Source: Pseudomonadota bacterium
GTDB taxonomy: Bacteria > Myxococcota_A > UBA796 > UBA9615
Reading direction: 5' to 3'
Assembly: GCA_024229515.1 (NCBI GenBank)
Contig: JAAESI010000150.1
Location: 1-38,151, forward strand
Length of the DNA stretch: 38,151 bases
How positions within the stretch are numbered: the first letter of the stretch is position 1; each line of letters starts with the position of its first letter. The translations under genes and the position numbers were made by a program. The notes under the pieces were generated by a model, which saw nothing but the letters and a program-made list of their open reading frames with translations, had not been told where the DNA came from and searched no databases. This document shows, piece by piece, positions 25,777-33,772 of this stretch.

Positions 25777-26940
25777 TCAGTGCGGCATGCCCTGCTCGAT
25801 CCAGCCGAGGATCAGGGCGATGTCCTCGTCGGGGATCGGCGGCAGGCCCAGGGGCATGCCGGGGCGGGGATCGCGGACGAGGTCGGCGGGGCGCTGGCCC
25901 TGCGTGACGGTGTCGCGGCGGGCTTCGTGCCGGCGGCGCAGGAGCACGGCGGGGATCTTGTCGGCCACGGCGATGACGCCCTCGACGGACTGCAGCTCGA
26001 TGCCGGTGGCGGCCCAGCCGAATCCGCCGGCGTTGCCGGGGCCGGCACGGCCTTCGTTGAGGTCCGGGTCCATGTGGCAGTGGATGCAAATCTTGCCGAT
26101 CACGCGCTCCTCGACCTGGGCCCAGGTGACGGGCTCGGCGCTCGCGACCGGGTCCGCGGCTACGGCCGGCGGCTCGGCCGAGGCGAGGTCGGCCCCGTAG
26201 ACGTAGTCGCGCAGGAGGATCGCCTCGGCGTCGGTGACCGCCGACGGGGGCATGGTGGCGTCCGCGGAGATGGCCTGGGGGTTCTTGATCCAGGCCACGG
26301 TCATGTCCGGGGACATGCGATCGCGCGTGTGGGCCAGGTCGGGGGCCGTGGCGAGGGGGGTCACCGGCTTCTGGGCGGCGCCGAGCGCGTGGCAGACGAC
26401 GCAGCCGCGGTCCTCGAAGAGCTGGCGGCCGGCCTCCACGTTGGCCGGATCGGGGGCGGGCGTGGCCGGCACCTCGACGTTGGCGGCGGCGACGGCGTGC
26501 CGGAGCACGGACAGCTCGTCGTCCGAGAACTCGAACCGCGGCATGCCTTCGTCGAGGTAGGGGCGCACGTCATGGGGGTCGGCGATCCAGCCCCGCACCC
26601 AGTCGGGGTCCAGGCGGGCGAAGCCGGCCGTCAGGCTCGGGACCTGCAGGTAGGTGGCGACGTTGCGCTCGTAGCGCTCCCACTTGGGGAAGATCTCGAT
26701 AGCCTTGGCGCGGGCGTCGGGGTTGGCCGCGACCTTGCGGATCCAGACGTGGCAGGTGGTGCAGGACTCGGTCCGCGGAAGCTCCGCGACCTCGGGGACC
26801 ACGTGGCAGCGGGCGCAGTCGCCCGTGGCGAAGACGTGCTGCAGGGTGGGCAGCGGGTCCCCCGGCTGGGCCGACGCCCCAAGGGCGAACGCCGCCACCA
26901 ACACGGTGACGGCGCTGCAAAGCAGGAGTCGGGGACTCAA
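25777..26940 (-). CDS. Tetraheme c-type cytochrome, secreted
   Basis: A 387-residue periplasmic multiheme cytochrome c. The signal peptide (residues 1-24) ends GASAQ. Four covalent heme motifs are visible: CARCH (42-46), CTTCH (60-64), CVVCH (180-184) and CIHCH (285-289). The third and fourth lie in separate cytochrome-c-like domains with candidate axial Met residues (for example MPPSAVTDAEA). I chose TTG 26940 because the signal peptide starts there and this TTG overlaps the TGA of the upstream small gene, a translational coupling. Likely role: electron transfer in respiration or a redox enzyme chain; partners are not in the window. Confidence 0.85.
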   Translation of the reverse strand: MSPRLLLCSAVTVLVAAFALGASAQPGDPLPTLQHVFATGDCARCHVVPEVAELPRTESCTTCHVWIRKVAANPDARAKAIEIFPKWERYERNVATYLQVPSLTAGFARLDPDWVRGWIADPHDVRPYLDEGMPRFEFSDDELSVLRHAVAAANVEVPATPAPDPANVEAGRQLFEDRGCVVCHALGAAQKPVTPLATAPDLAHTRDRMSPDMTVAWIKNPQAISADATMPPSAVTDAEAILLRDYVYGADLASAEPPAVAADPVASAEPVTWAQVEERVIGKICIHCHMDPDLNEGRAGPGNAGGFGWAATGIELQSVEGVIAVADKIPAVLLRRRHEARRDTVTQGQRPADLVRDPRPGMPLGLPPIPDEDIALILGWIEQGMPH

Positions 26941-27239
26941 GAGTCGGTGTCGGACTTCTTCGTCACCTTGGCGGGAGCCTCGTCGGTCTTGGCGGTCGCG
27001 TCGGACTTCGTCGCGGCAGCGTCGGCCTTGGCGCTGTCGTCGGGCTTCAGGGCCTCGACCTTGTCCAGCAGGATGTCGTCGATCTCGCCCATCAAGGCCG
27101 CCAGCTGAGCGGCGTTGTCCTTCACGTCCGTCTTGATCTCGGGGAGGTCGACCATCGGCTCCATCGCGCATGCGAAGACGCTAGCAGGAGCGATGGAGAG
27201 GACGGAGGCGGCGAACAGGGCGGCAAAGATGCGAGTCAT
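26937..27239 (-). CDS. Small secreted protein, Lys/Ala/Asp-rich tail
   Basis: A 100-residue protein with a signal peptide (MTRIFAALFAASVLSIAPASVFA). A short helical segment follows (LPEIKTDVKDNAAQLAALMGEIDDILL), then a low-complexity Lys/Ala/Asp tail that resembles a flexible linker. No family recognised. A strong Shine-Dalgarno (GAGGAGAAT) precedes ATG 27239, but it lies inside a long hairpin. The stop overlaps the TTG of the cytochrome gene, so it may act as a leader or partner for the cytochrome. Confidence 0.65.
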   Translation of the reverse strand: MTRIFAALFAASVLSIAPASVFACAMEPMVDLPEIKTDVKDNAAQLAALMGEIDDILLDKVEALKPDDSAKADAAATKSDATAKTDEAPAKVTKKSDTDS

Positions 27240-27246
27240 CGGGATT

Positions 27247-27290
27247 CTCCTCGTGGGGTCAATGCACTGGACACCGACCCCCACGAGGAG
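27247..27290 (-). promoter_or_regulatory. Hairpin sequestering the Shine-Dalgarno of the small secreted protein gene
   Basis: On the minus strand CTCCTCGTGGGG (27290-27279) pairs with CCCCACGAGGAG (27258-27247), 12 bp, extended by two more pairs across a bulged G. The right arm is the Shine-Dalgarno of the gene starting at 27239. It lies right after the stop of the MYXO-CTERM gene and could also be a transcription attenuator. Confidence 0.6.
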
Positions 27291-27303
27291 GTTCCCAGAA
27301 AAC

Positions 27304-28278
27304 TCAGTACTGGCTGCGGCGGCGGCGGAAGAGGGAGCCGCCGAGCAGGAGACCGAGGAACGCGACCTCGACGTTGCCTTCGGCCGAGCCGCTGCAGGAG
27401 CAGGCCTCGGGGCTGAGCTCGCCGTCGAACCCGTCCTTGTCGCAGTCGCCGTCGACCTCGTCACCGCAGTCGCCTTCGCCGTCGACGTCGTCGTCGTCGT
27501 CGTCATCACCGGCGTCGGGGTTGTCGTCGAAGTCGTCGTAGCAGTCGGGGAGGCCGTCGTTGTCGGAGTCGCCGGTGCCCTCGTCCTCGTCGGAGGCGCC
27601 GTCGCCGTCGCTGTCGGTGTCGATCCAGTTGCCGTCGCCGTCGCCGTCGATGTCGTCGGTGCCTTCGTAGGAGTCGGGGAGGGTGTCGCCGTCGGAGTCC
27701 TCGTCCACGGCGTCGATGTCGCCGTCGCCGTCGGTGTCGACGTCGCCTTCAATCTCGTCCTCGATGCCGTCGCCGTCGCTGTCCAGGTCGAGGCGGTCCT
27801 CGATGCCGTCGCCGTCGGTGTCGACGAAGCCCTCGGTGCCGTCGGGGATGCCGTCGTTGTCCGAGTCGGGGTCGAGGTGGTTGGGCTGGCCGTCGCCGTC
27901 GTCGTCGGCGGGGTTCCACGGGTCGTCGCCGCACTCGTCGCCGTCGATCAGGCCGTCGTTGTCCGAGTCGGTGTCGTAGCAATCGGTGATGCCGTCGCCG
28001 TCGAAGTCTTCCTCGGACTCCACCGGGTCGGGGATGCCGTCACCGTCGGTGTCGCAGTCCGAGGGGAAGTCGGGGTCGCCGGCGAACTCTTCGCAGCGCT
28101 CCACGTTGTTGTTCCACTCCCAGTCGGACATCTCGTCGCCGTCGCAGCCGTCGTCGATCCAGATGATGCCGGGGGCAATGAAGACGTCTTCGCAGTCGTC
28201 GTGGACCTCGATGACGCAGCCGGCGAGGGCCGAGGTCACGAGCAGAGCGGAGCAGAAAGCAGCGAGGGTGCGGATCAT
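27304..28278 (-). CDS. Lipoprotein with thrombospondin type-3 repeats and MYXO-CTERM-like tail
   Basis: A 324-residue surface protein. Signal peptide with lipobox ALAGC (Cys20), then about a dozen calcium-binding DxDxDG repeats of the thrombospondin type-3 kind ([25 protein letters not shown]) over residues 75-285. The C-terminus has a Cys pair (CSCSG), a hydrophobic helix ([13 protein letters not shown]) and RRRR, the layout of MYXO-CTERM sorting signals cut by myxosortase. Both a lipobox and a sorting tail in one protein is unusual. It needs calcium to fold, by family analogy. Start ATG 28278 has GGGAG upstream. Confidence 0.8.
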   Translation of the reverse strand: MIRTLAAFCSALLVTSALAGCVIEVHDDCEDVFIAPGIIWIDDGCDGDEMSDWEWNNNVERCEEFAGDPDFPSDCDTDGDGIPDPVESEEDFDGDGITDCYDTDSDNDGLIDGDECGDDPWNPADDDGDGQPNHLDPDSDNDGIPDGTEGFVDTDGDGIEDRLDLDSDGDGIEDEIEGDVDTDGDGDIDAVDEDSDGDTLPDSYEGTDDIDGDGDGNWIDTDSDGDGASDEDEGTGDSDNDGLPDCYDDFDDNPDAGDDDDDDDVDGEGDCGDEVDGDCDKDGFDGELSPEACSCSGSAEGNVEVAFLGLLLGGSLFRRRRSQY

Positions 28279-28349
28279 CGAATTGGTCTCCCGGGGGCGG
28301 CAGCGCGCCGCTCTCATCCCGGCTGTGCGACGGATCAGGGAGACCGATC

Positions 28350-28377
28350 ATTTTATTGTTGGGCTTTTTTTCTGAAC
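28350..28377 (-). promoter_or_regulatory. AT-rich promoter region of the thrombospondin-repeat lipoprotein
   Basis: The most AT-rich stretch of the window. On the minus strand it has a run of seven A, then TAAAAT (28350-28355) as a likely -10, about 72 bp before ATG 28278. The A-run could act as an UP-like element; no good -35 is seen. Confidence 0.4.
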
Positions 28378-28428
28378 GGCCCTAGCGGCCCCTCCGGAAG
28401 GCCCGCGTTGTGCGCGTGAGGGCGGCGC

Positions 28429-29067
28429 TCAGAGGGGCACGCAGTCCGGGAAGGCCTGGAGCCAGAAGTCGAAATCGCACGCGATCAGCTCGGCGACGAT
28501 GGCGTCCATGACGGCGTCCAGGGCGGCGAGCTCGGGTGGGGGATCGCCGTACTCGTAGTCGCTGCGCCACTCCGAGTCCTCGACCGGGAAGGTGACGTAC
28601 TCGCCGTCGGCGCAGTCGGGGCAGCCGTGGACCTCCTGGAGGGTGTCGCTGTCCAGCTGCAGCAGGGTCGAGAGCAGCTCGCCGGTGCCGTCGCCGGTCA
28701 GGGCGGTGACGCCGCCGAAGTACACGTCGCCGTTCCAGTCCGAGACCGTGAGGGCGACGTCGCTGCCCGCCTCGATGACCAGATCTCCGCGGCAGGCGCC
28801 GCCGCATTCGCCGAAGTAGTAGCCGTAGCCGACGTCTCCGCTGAGCGGCTCGGGCGGGGTGTCGTCGTCGTCCGGCGGGGGCACGTCGTCGTCGTCGCCC
28901 ACGTCGTCGTCGTCGGTGGGGCCGGGGGGCGTGGTGTCGTCGTCGTCAGCGGTGGCGTCGTCGTCATCGTCGTCGACGGTGGCGTCATCGTCGTCGCCTC
29001 CGCGCAGGATCGGCGGGCAGCCGATCAGGGGGAGGGCGAGGAGGAGCAGCAGGGGCAGGCGACGCAT
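28429..29067 (-). CDS. Poly-Asp-linker lipoprotein of unknown function
   Basis: A 212-residue lipoprotein: signal peptide, lipobox PLIGC (Cys17), then an Asp-rich linker over residues 25-72 (DDDDATVDDDDDDATADDDD and similar blocks with Pro). A compact domain follows with paired Cys (CGGACRGD and CPDC) and strands DLVIEAGSDVALTVSDWNG. The fold is unrecognised. TAGGAT lies exactly 6 nt before ATG 29067 with no Shine-Dalgarno. Role unknown; the Asp linker suggests surface display. Confidence 0.72.
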   Translation of the reverse strand: MRRLPLLLLLALPLIGCPPILRGGDDDDATVDDDDDDATADDDDTTPPGPTDDDDVGDDDDVPPPDDDDTPPEPLSGDVGYGYYFGECGGACRGDLVIEAGSDVALTVSDWNGDVYFGGVTALTGDGTGELLSTLLQLDSDTLQEVHGCPDCADGEYVTFPVEDSEWRSDYEYGDPPPELAALDAVMDAIVAELIACDFDFWLQAFPDCVPL

Positions 29068-29107
29068 GGTCGAATCCTACGCCAGCAAGACGCCCCCGCG
29101 TCGCGCA

Positions 29108-29120
29108 GCGCCACAGGCGC
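29108..29120 (-). repeat. Hairpin terminus, copy 1
   Basis: Read on the minus strand: CTTCCTTGGAACTAC, then stem GCGCC-TGT-GGCGC, then TGCGCGACG. It is one of three copies with conserved flanks and a stem that differs in sequence but keeps pairing. Confidence 0.55.
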
Positions 29121-29310
29121 GTAGTTCCAAGGAAGCTCCGTGGATCGCCCGGCGGCCGAGGTCACAAGCCACGTTCAAGCGGCTGCCGGCCAAGACGAAT
29201 CGCCCCTGCCAATGCCCTTGAACGCCTGCCCCGGTTGAAGCTCCAAGCGGCGCGCGGGCGCCGCTCGAGGGTCGTTGGATTCCGAGAGTTCAAGGGCGTC
29301 CGCGGTTCGG
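29119..29310 (+). repeat. Left arm of a 190-bp inverted repeat
   Basis: Matches the reverse complement of 29505-29694. The outer about 75 bp are nearly identical (shared GGATCGCCCGGCGGCCGAG), the middle is diverged, and the inner end CGTCCGCGGTTCGG is identical. The two arms flank 194 bp. Confidence 0.7.
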
Positions 29311-29387
29311 CGCAAGAACCAACCCGCGGCATCCGATCGCTGCCGCGGCATCCCCGGGACGCGGCAACGCCCGCGGTCCGCGCTGAT

Positions 29388-29488
29388 GGGATGCCGCGAT
29401 CGTCCGGTTGGCGGCGGCGGGATGCCGCGATCGATAGGTCGGCGCCGATGGGATGCCGCGATCGTTCGGTTGGCGGCATTCGGATGCC
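29388..29488 (+). repeat. 31-bp tandem repeat, four copies
   Basis: The core GGGATGCCGCGATCG recurs at 29388, 29419 and 29450, with a degenerate copy at 29481. The spacing is exactly 31 bp. The remaining 16 bp per unit are similar, not unrelated. The period is not a multiple of three, so it is not a protein repeat. It lies in the centre of the inverted repeat. Confidence 0.75.
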
Positions 29489-29504
29489 GCCAGGATCCCG
29501 GCAT

Positions 29505-29694
29505 CCGAACCGCGGACGATCGTGGACTCTCGGAGTCTTTGCCGCGCGAGCGCTGCCCGCGCAGCGCTTGGTGATCACGGTCGTAGGAGGTCTGCGGGTG
29601 TTGGCAGGGGAGGGGAACTGGACGGGCAGCCGCTTAGAGGTGGCTTGTGATCTCGGCCGCCGGGCGATCCACGGGGCTTCCTTGGCGACTACGC
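29505..29694 (-). repeat. Right arm of the 190-bp inverted repeat
   Basis: Inverted partner of 29119-29310. Its outer end runs into a second, different version of the hairpin terminus (29693-29710). Confidence 0.7.
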
Positions 29695-29710
29695 CGCGCG
29701 GTAGCGCGGC
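29693..29710 (+). repeat. Hairpin terminus, copy 2
   Basis: ACTAC, then stem GCCGCGC-GGTA-GCGCGGC (7 bp), then TGCGCGG. Same flanks as copies 1 and 3, longer stem. Confidence 0.55.
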
Positions 29711-29788
29711 TGCGCGGCGCAGGGACCCCCTTTCGGGGGCTGAACGCCCCTCGGGGGGGGAGCGCCTTTCGTCTCTTCCTTGAACTAC

Positions 29789-29801
29789 GCACCTTCGGTG
29801 C
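29789..29801 (+). repeat. Hairpin terminus, copy 3
   Basis: CTTCCTTGAACTAC, then stem GCACC-TTC-GGTGC, then TGCGCGGCG. Compared with copy 1, the third stem pair changes from G-C to A-T, keeping the helix. It lies 58 bp before the lipoprotein start at 29859. Confidence 0.55.
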
Positions 29802-29858
29802 TGCGCGGCGGGAGCCTTGCCTCCGGTAGCGTGGGTGCCAACTCTGGGAGGAGCCACC

Positions 29859-30377
29859 ATGACCCTGCTTCGTTTCGCCGTCCTCGGCACGCTGTGCCTT
29901 TGCTTCGCCGCCTGCAGCGGCGGCGAGCCTGATGCCTCCGACCACGGCCACGATCATGAGCCCCCCGCGGCCGATCCCGAGCCGGCCGCGGAGGCTCCCG
30001 CGGAGGCGGCGGCCGAGCCTGAGGCGGCGGAGCCTGAGGCGGCGGAGCCCGCGGCTCAGACGCAGACGCTCACCCTGATGGATCTCCGAACCGACTGGGA
30101 CAGCAAGAAGGCCGAGCTGATCGGCACGTCGGTGCAGGTGACCGCGCAGTTCCTGACGGCCACGTCCGTGAGCGGCAAGGTCAACACGATCAGCCTCATC
30201 ATCAACGCCGAGGACTACGACGCGGACATGATGAAGCACAGCGTCGGCTGCGCCTTTGGCGACAGCGGCCCCGAGTCCGTCAGCCACGTCCAGTACACCG
30301 ACGTGACCGTCACCGGCACCGTGGCCGAGCGGTTCGGTCGGGCCGCGTTGGACGACTGCGTCGTGCTTACGGAGTAG
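29859..30377 (+). CDS. Lipoprotein with His/Asp-rich and Ala-Glu-Pro linker and OB-like domain
   Basis: A 172-residue lipoprotein: signal peptide, lipobox FAAC (Cys19), then a His/Asp stretch (SDHGHDHEPP) that could bind metal. An AAEPEAAEPEAAEP linker follows. A C-terminal beta domain (about residues 75-172) with VQVTAQFLTATSV and TDVTVTGTVAERFG has the alternating pattern of an OB-fold of the tRNA_anti-like type. Start ATG 29859 has a strong Shine-Dalgarno (GGGAGGAG). Its last 11 bp overlap the exporter gene end on the other strand. Function unknown. Confidence 0.72.
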   Translation: MTLLRFAVLGTLCLCFAACSGGEPDASDHGHDHEPPAADPEPAAEAPAEAAAEPEAAEPEAAEPAAQTQTLTLMDLRTDWDSKKAELIGTSVQVTAQFLTATSVSGKVNTISLIINAEDYDADMMKHSVGCAFGDSGPESVSHVQYTDVTVTGTVAERFGRAALDDCVVLTE

Positions 30378-32661
30378 AGCCCGGGCCGCGCACCAGCTTC
30401 GGGACCAGGGTCCCGACCGCGGGGAAGACCACCAGGTCCCCCACCAGCGCCAGCAGGATCGCGGCGCAGCTGAGCGTCGCGAAGAAGAAGTTCGGCTTGA
30501 AGCTGCCCGCCACCGGGACGAGGAAGCCGACCGCCAGGATCGCGCTCGTGATCGCCACCGCGTGGCCCACCTCGCCGATGGCGGCGACGAAGGCATCGGG
30601 CACGCTCGCGCCGTGGCCGCGGGCCTCCAGCACCCGCTCCAGCACGTGCACCGTGTCGTCCACGACGATCCCCAACAGCAGCGGCGCCAGCATCACCGTC
30701 GTCAGGTCCAGCGGGATCCCCGCCCACCCCATGATCCCCAGCACGACGATCAGCGGGAACAGGTTCGGCACCGCCGACAGCAGCCCCGCGCGCCACGACA
30801 GGAAGAACAGCGCGATGAACCCGAGCACCAACACGAACGCCAACGAGAACGTCCGGATCTGTGACTCGATGAGGTACTCCTCCATGCCCCCCATCAGCCG
30901 TGCCAGCCCCGTGACCGTCGCCTTCACGTGACCGCCGGTGACCTCCGCGAGGCCCACCTGGAGCACGTCCAGGTTCTGCGCGAGGGACTCGTACTGACCC
31001 ATCTCCACCGGCACCGTGATGCGCGCCGACAGGCGGTCCGGCGTCAGGTACCGGCTGATCTCCGTGTCTCCTTCCAGGAACAACAGGATCTGGGCCGCCT
31101 CGGCCCGCGACTCCGGCAGCGGGTGGTCCCCCGGGGGCAGGTTCTTCAGCACCCGCCGCGCCTCCCGCAGCAGGTCCGCCGCCGAGATCGCCTCCGCGGT
31201 GGCGGGCTGGGACTCCATGAAGCGGGCCGCGCGGTCGATCGCGGCGAGGGATTCCGGCTCCAGCAGGCTGCTCCCGTCGACCGACTCGATGAGCACCTCG
31301 CCCGGCAGGGAGCCCCCGAAGGCGTGGTCGATGGCCAGCCCCTCCTGGTAGACGGGGTCGTCCGGCCAGAAGTAGGACGTCATCGACGAGCCGGCCTCGA
31401 GGCGGAGCATGCCCGCGACCGAGATCGCCACCACCACCGCCGCCGCCAGGACGATGGGGACCGGGCGGCGCACGGCGAACCGCGCCACCGCCTCCAGCTG
31501 CGGCGGCACCGGCCGCTCCGCCCGCTCCTGCCGCAGCCCCCCCAGCGCCCAGTTCGGCATCACCGACAGGGCCAGGGGGAGGCCGATCATCGTGAGGAAG
31601 AAGGCCGCGATGACACCCACGGCCGCGGTCAGCCCCAGCTCGCGTACCCCCGACAGCTTCGCCGCCGACAGCGACGCCATGCCCGCCGCCGTCGTCAGCG
31701 TCGTGAGCAGGCAGGGCCGGAACACCCGCACGAACGCCGCCTTCAGAGCCGTCTCCGGCGGCTCGCCCTGCCGCCCCGCGAGGCGGTACTGCTGCAGCAG
31801 GTGGACCGAGTCCGCGATGGCCACCGCGGTCAGCATCGGCGGCAGGATCGTGCTGACGATGTTGGCCACCCAGCCGATCCAGCTCATGAACCCGAGGGCC
31901 CAGAACACCGAGCCGCCCACCACGAACATCGGCAGCACGACGGCGGCCGGGCTGCGGAACATCACCCCCAGCACCAGCATCAGCATCACCGCCATGATCG
32001 GCGCGTAGACCATGCTGTCCCGCTCGCTGTAGCGGAACAGCGCCTCGTCGATGGGGGCGCCGCCGGTGATCCAGGTGGTGCGCCCGCCCGCGAGCTCCGG
32101 CAGCGCCGCGCGCACCTCCTGCACCAGCTGCATCTTCGGCTCGAAGCTGTGCCCGGTCGCCTCCAGCATCAGCAGGATCCCGGTCATCGCGCCGTCGTCG
32201 CTGACCAGCGCCGACGCCACCGATCCGTGCTCCAGATCGGCCCGCAGCCGGGCCAGGTCCTCCGGAGGAACGGGCACCTCCTCGACGATGGTGCGGACCT
32301 CGAGCATGCCGCCGGTGTTGAACAGCGATTCGCTGTGGGTGAGGCTCCAGACCCGGTTCACCTCCGCGTGGTCGGCGAAGCGGTCGGAGATGCGCTGCAC
32401 CGCCTCGAGCGTCTCGGTCGACAGCGGATCGCCCTCGGCCGCCAGCCCGATGACCACGCTCTCGTCCGAGCCGAACCGCTCCAGGAAGCCGTCGTAGGCC
32501 ACCAGCGCGGGGTCGCCTTCGACGAACCAGAGGGTGTAGCTGTTGTCGAACTGGAACTTCGTCAGCCCCGCCGAGAACGCGACGGTCGCGACGACCAGCA
32601 GCACCAGGGAGGCCAGCCGATGGCCCATCATGAGGTCGTAGAGCTGCTCGGCGGAGCGCAC
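30367..32661 (-). CDS. MMPL/RND-family exporter
   Basis: A 764-residue membrane transporter of the RND superfamily (MMPL/HAE3-like). It has the duplicated layout: one transmembrane helix (LVLLVVATVAFSAGL), a large periplasmic loop (about residues 45-210), five helices, a second helix plus periplasmic loop (about 400-590) and five final helices. Family motifs include FNTGG, the helix after LPMFVVGGSVFWALGFMSWIGW, and the GIVVDDTVH element with the paired Asp used for proton coupling. Such proteins export lipids or hydrophobic compounds; substrate unknown. GTG 32661 has TAGGCT exactly 6 nt upstream. It is divergent from the kinase gene. Confidence 0.88.
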   Translation of the reverse strand: MRSAEQLYDLMMGHRLASLVLLVVATVAFSAGLTKFQFDNSYTLWFVEGDPALVAYDGFLERFGSDESVVIGLAAEGDPLSTETLEAVQRISDRFADHAEVNRVWSLTHSESLFNTGGMLEVRTIVEEVPVPPEDLARLRADLEHGSVASALVSDDGAMTGILLMLEATGHSFEPKMQLVQEVRAALPELAGGRTTWITGGAPIDEALFRYSERDSMVYAPIMAVMLMLVLGVMFRSPAAVVLPMFVVGGSVFWALGFMSWIGWVANIVSTILPPMLTAVAIADSVHLLQQYRLAGRQGEPPETALKAAFVRVFRPCLLTTLTTAAGMASLSAAKLSGVRELGLTAAVGVIAAFFLTMIGLPLALSVMPNWALGGLRQERAERPVPPQLEAVARFAVRRPVPIVLAAAVVVAISVAGMLRLEAGSSMTSYFWPDDPVYQEGLAIDHAFGGSLPGEVLIESVDGSSLLEPESLAAIDRAARFMESQPATAEAISAADLLREARRVLKNLPPGDHPLPESRAEAAQILLFLEGDTEISRYLTPDRLSARITVPVEMGQYESLAQNLDVLQVGLAEVTGGHVKATVTGLARLMGGMEEYLIESQIRTFSLAFVLVLGFIALFFLSWRAGLLSAVPNLFPLIVVLGIMGWAGIPLDLTTVMLAPLLLGIVVDDTVHVLERVLEARGHGASVPDAFVAAIGEVGHAVAITSAILAVGFLVPVAGSFKPNFFFATLSCAAILLALVGDLVVFPAVGTLVPKLVRGPGSTP

Positions 32662-32716
32662 GGACGGAGCCTAGCGCTCGGGGGAACATCCGCCAGTCGC
32701 GTTACCCTGTTGGGCG

Positions 32717-33772
32717 GTGGTTTCGACGCGGACATTGGGGGCCTTCGCGCTGACGCACGTGGTCGGCGAAGGGGGCATGGGAGTCGTCTGGGCGGGGCAG
32801 CACGTCCAGCAGAAGCTGCCCGTCGCGGTGAAGCTGATCACCGCCCACGGCGCCGGCGATCCGCGCTTCGTGGACGCGCTCCGCGACGAGGTCCGAGCGG
32901 TCGCCCGCCTCGACCACCCGGGCATCGTCCACATCCTCGATCAGGGCACGGTATCGGCCGACGACCACCGCCGGTACGGCGGCGATCTGCCCCTGGGGAG
33001 CCCGTGGCTGGCGATGGAGTTGGCCTCCGGCGGGTGCCTGTCCGATCGCGGCCGACCCCTGACGTGGTCGGGCATGAAGTCCCTGCTCGCGGAGCTGCTG
33101 GCGGCGCTGGGCCACGCCCACGCGCGCGGCCTCGTCCACCGCGATCTTAAGCCCGCCAACGTGCTCGTCGCCGGCGACGCCGATCTGCGGCCCGGCCTCA
33201 AGCTCACCGACTTCGGCATCGCCCACGCCGCCTCCCGCTTCGACGCCGATCGCTCCGGGGATCGCGAGACGATCGTCGGCACCCCCCGGCACATGGCCCC
33301 CGAGCAGTTCCGCGGCAGCTGGCGCGACTACGGGCCCTGGACCGACCTGTACGCCCTCGGCGCCATCGCCTGGGAGCTCGCGACCGGTCAGCCGCCGTTC
33401 CCCGGCCACGACGTCGTCCGCCTGGCGTTCATGCACCTCAACTCCCAGCCCGTTCGACCGGCCGGCGATCTGCCCGTGCCCGAGGGCTTCTGGCCGTGGG
33501 TGCAGACCCTGCTGCGGAAGGACCCTTCGTCTCACTTCCGGCGGGCCGCGGACGCCGCCGAGCAACTCGCCGCCATCGTCGAGGCGGGTGCGCCGGACGC
33601 GGACCGCACGCTGTCGTGGCGCCTGGGAGGCGGCCTCGGCACCACCGTCGATCTGTCGGCCGACGCCTCGTTTGCCCCCACCGCCGAGGTCGATGGCACC
33701 GAGGCGGACTACGCCGCGCCCGCGCTCCCCCTGGGCGCGGACGGCTTCCGCGCGTGGATGGTCTGCCCGTAG
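32717..33772 (+). CDS. Ser/Thr protein kinase (Hanks type), soluble
   Basis: A 351-residue eukaryote-like kinase. The glycine loop is GEGGMG (17-22), the catalytic Lys is Lys39 (VAVKL), the catalytic loop is HRDLKPAN (His141-Asn148), DFG starts at Asp165, and APEQ follows the activation segment (TIVGTPRHMAPEQ). The domain ends about residue 290. The last 60 residues are Asp/Ala-rich and end abruptly (WMVCP). Kinases of this type in Myxococcota usually carry a further sensor, TPR or ATPase domain; none is present, so it may be truncated. GTG start with TACCCT 8 nt upstream. The 3' end overlaps the channel gene by 64 bp, tail to tail. Confidence 0.88.
   Translation: MVSTRTLGAFALTHVVGEGGMGVVWAGQHVQQKLPVAVKLITAHGAGDPRFVDALRDEVRAVARLDHPGIVHILDQGTVSADDHRRYGGDLPLGSPWLAMELASGGCLSDRGRPLTWSGMKSLLAELLAALGHAHARGLVHRDLKPANVLVAGDADLRPGLKLTDFGIAHAASRFDADRSGDRETIVGTPRHMAPEQFRGSWRDYGPWTDLYALGAIAWELATGQPPFPGHDVVRLAFMHLNSQPVRPAGDLPVPEGFWPWVQTLLRKDPSSHFRRAADAAEQLAAIVEAGAPDADRTLSWRLGGGLGTTVDLSADASFAPTAEVDGTEADYAAPALPLGADGFRAWMVCP

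Larger units (their letters stand above)
29068..29858. other. Non-coding, repeat- and hairpin-rich region
   Basis: 791 bp with no convincing gene: frames shift across the repeats and their codon use does not match neighbours. It holds a 576-bp imperfect palindrome (29119-29694) around a 31-bp tandem repeat, three copies of a hairpin terminus, and two GC hairpins (CCCCCTTTCGGGGG near 29726-29739; CCCC-TCGG-GGGG near 29746-29758). Confidence 0.65.

Noticed and set aside
29388..29488. 31-bp repeats as a CRISPR array
   Set aside because: The parts between the conserved cores are similar to each other, units are directly adjacent at a fixed 31 bp, and there are no cas genes.
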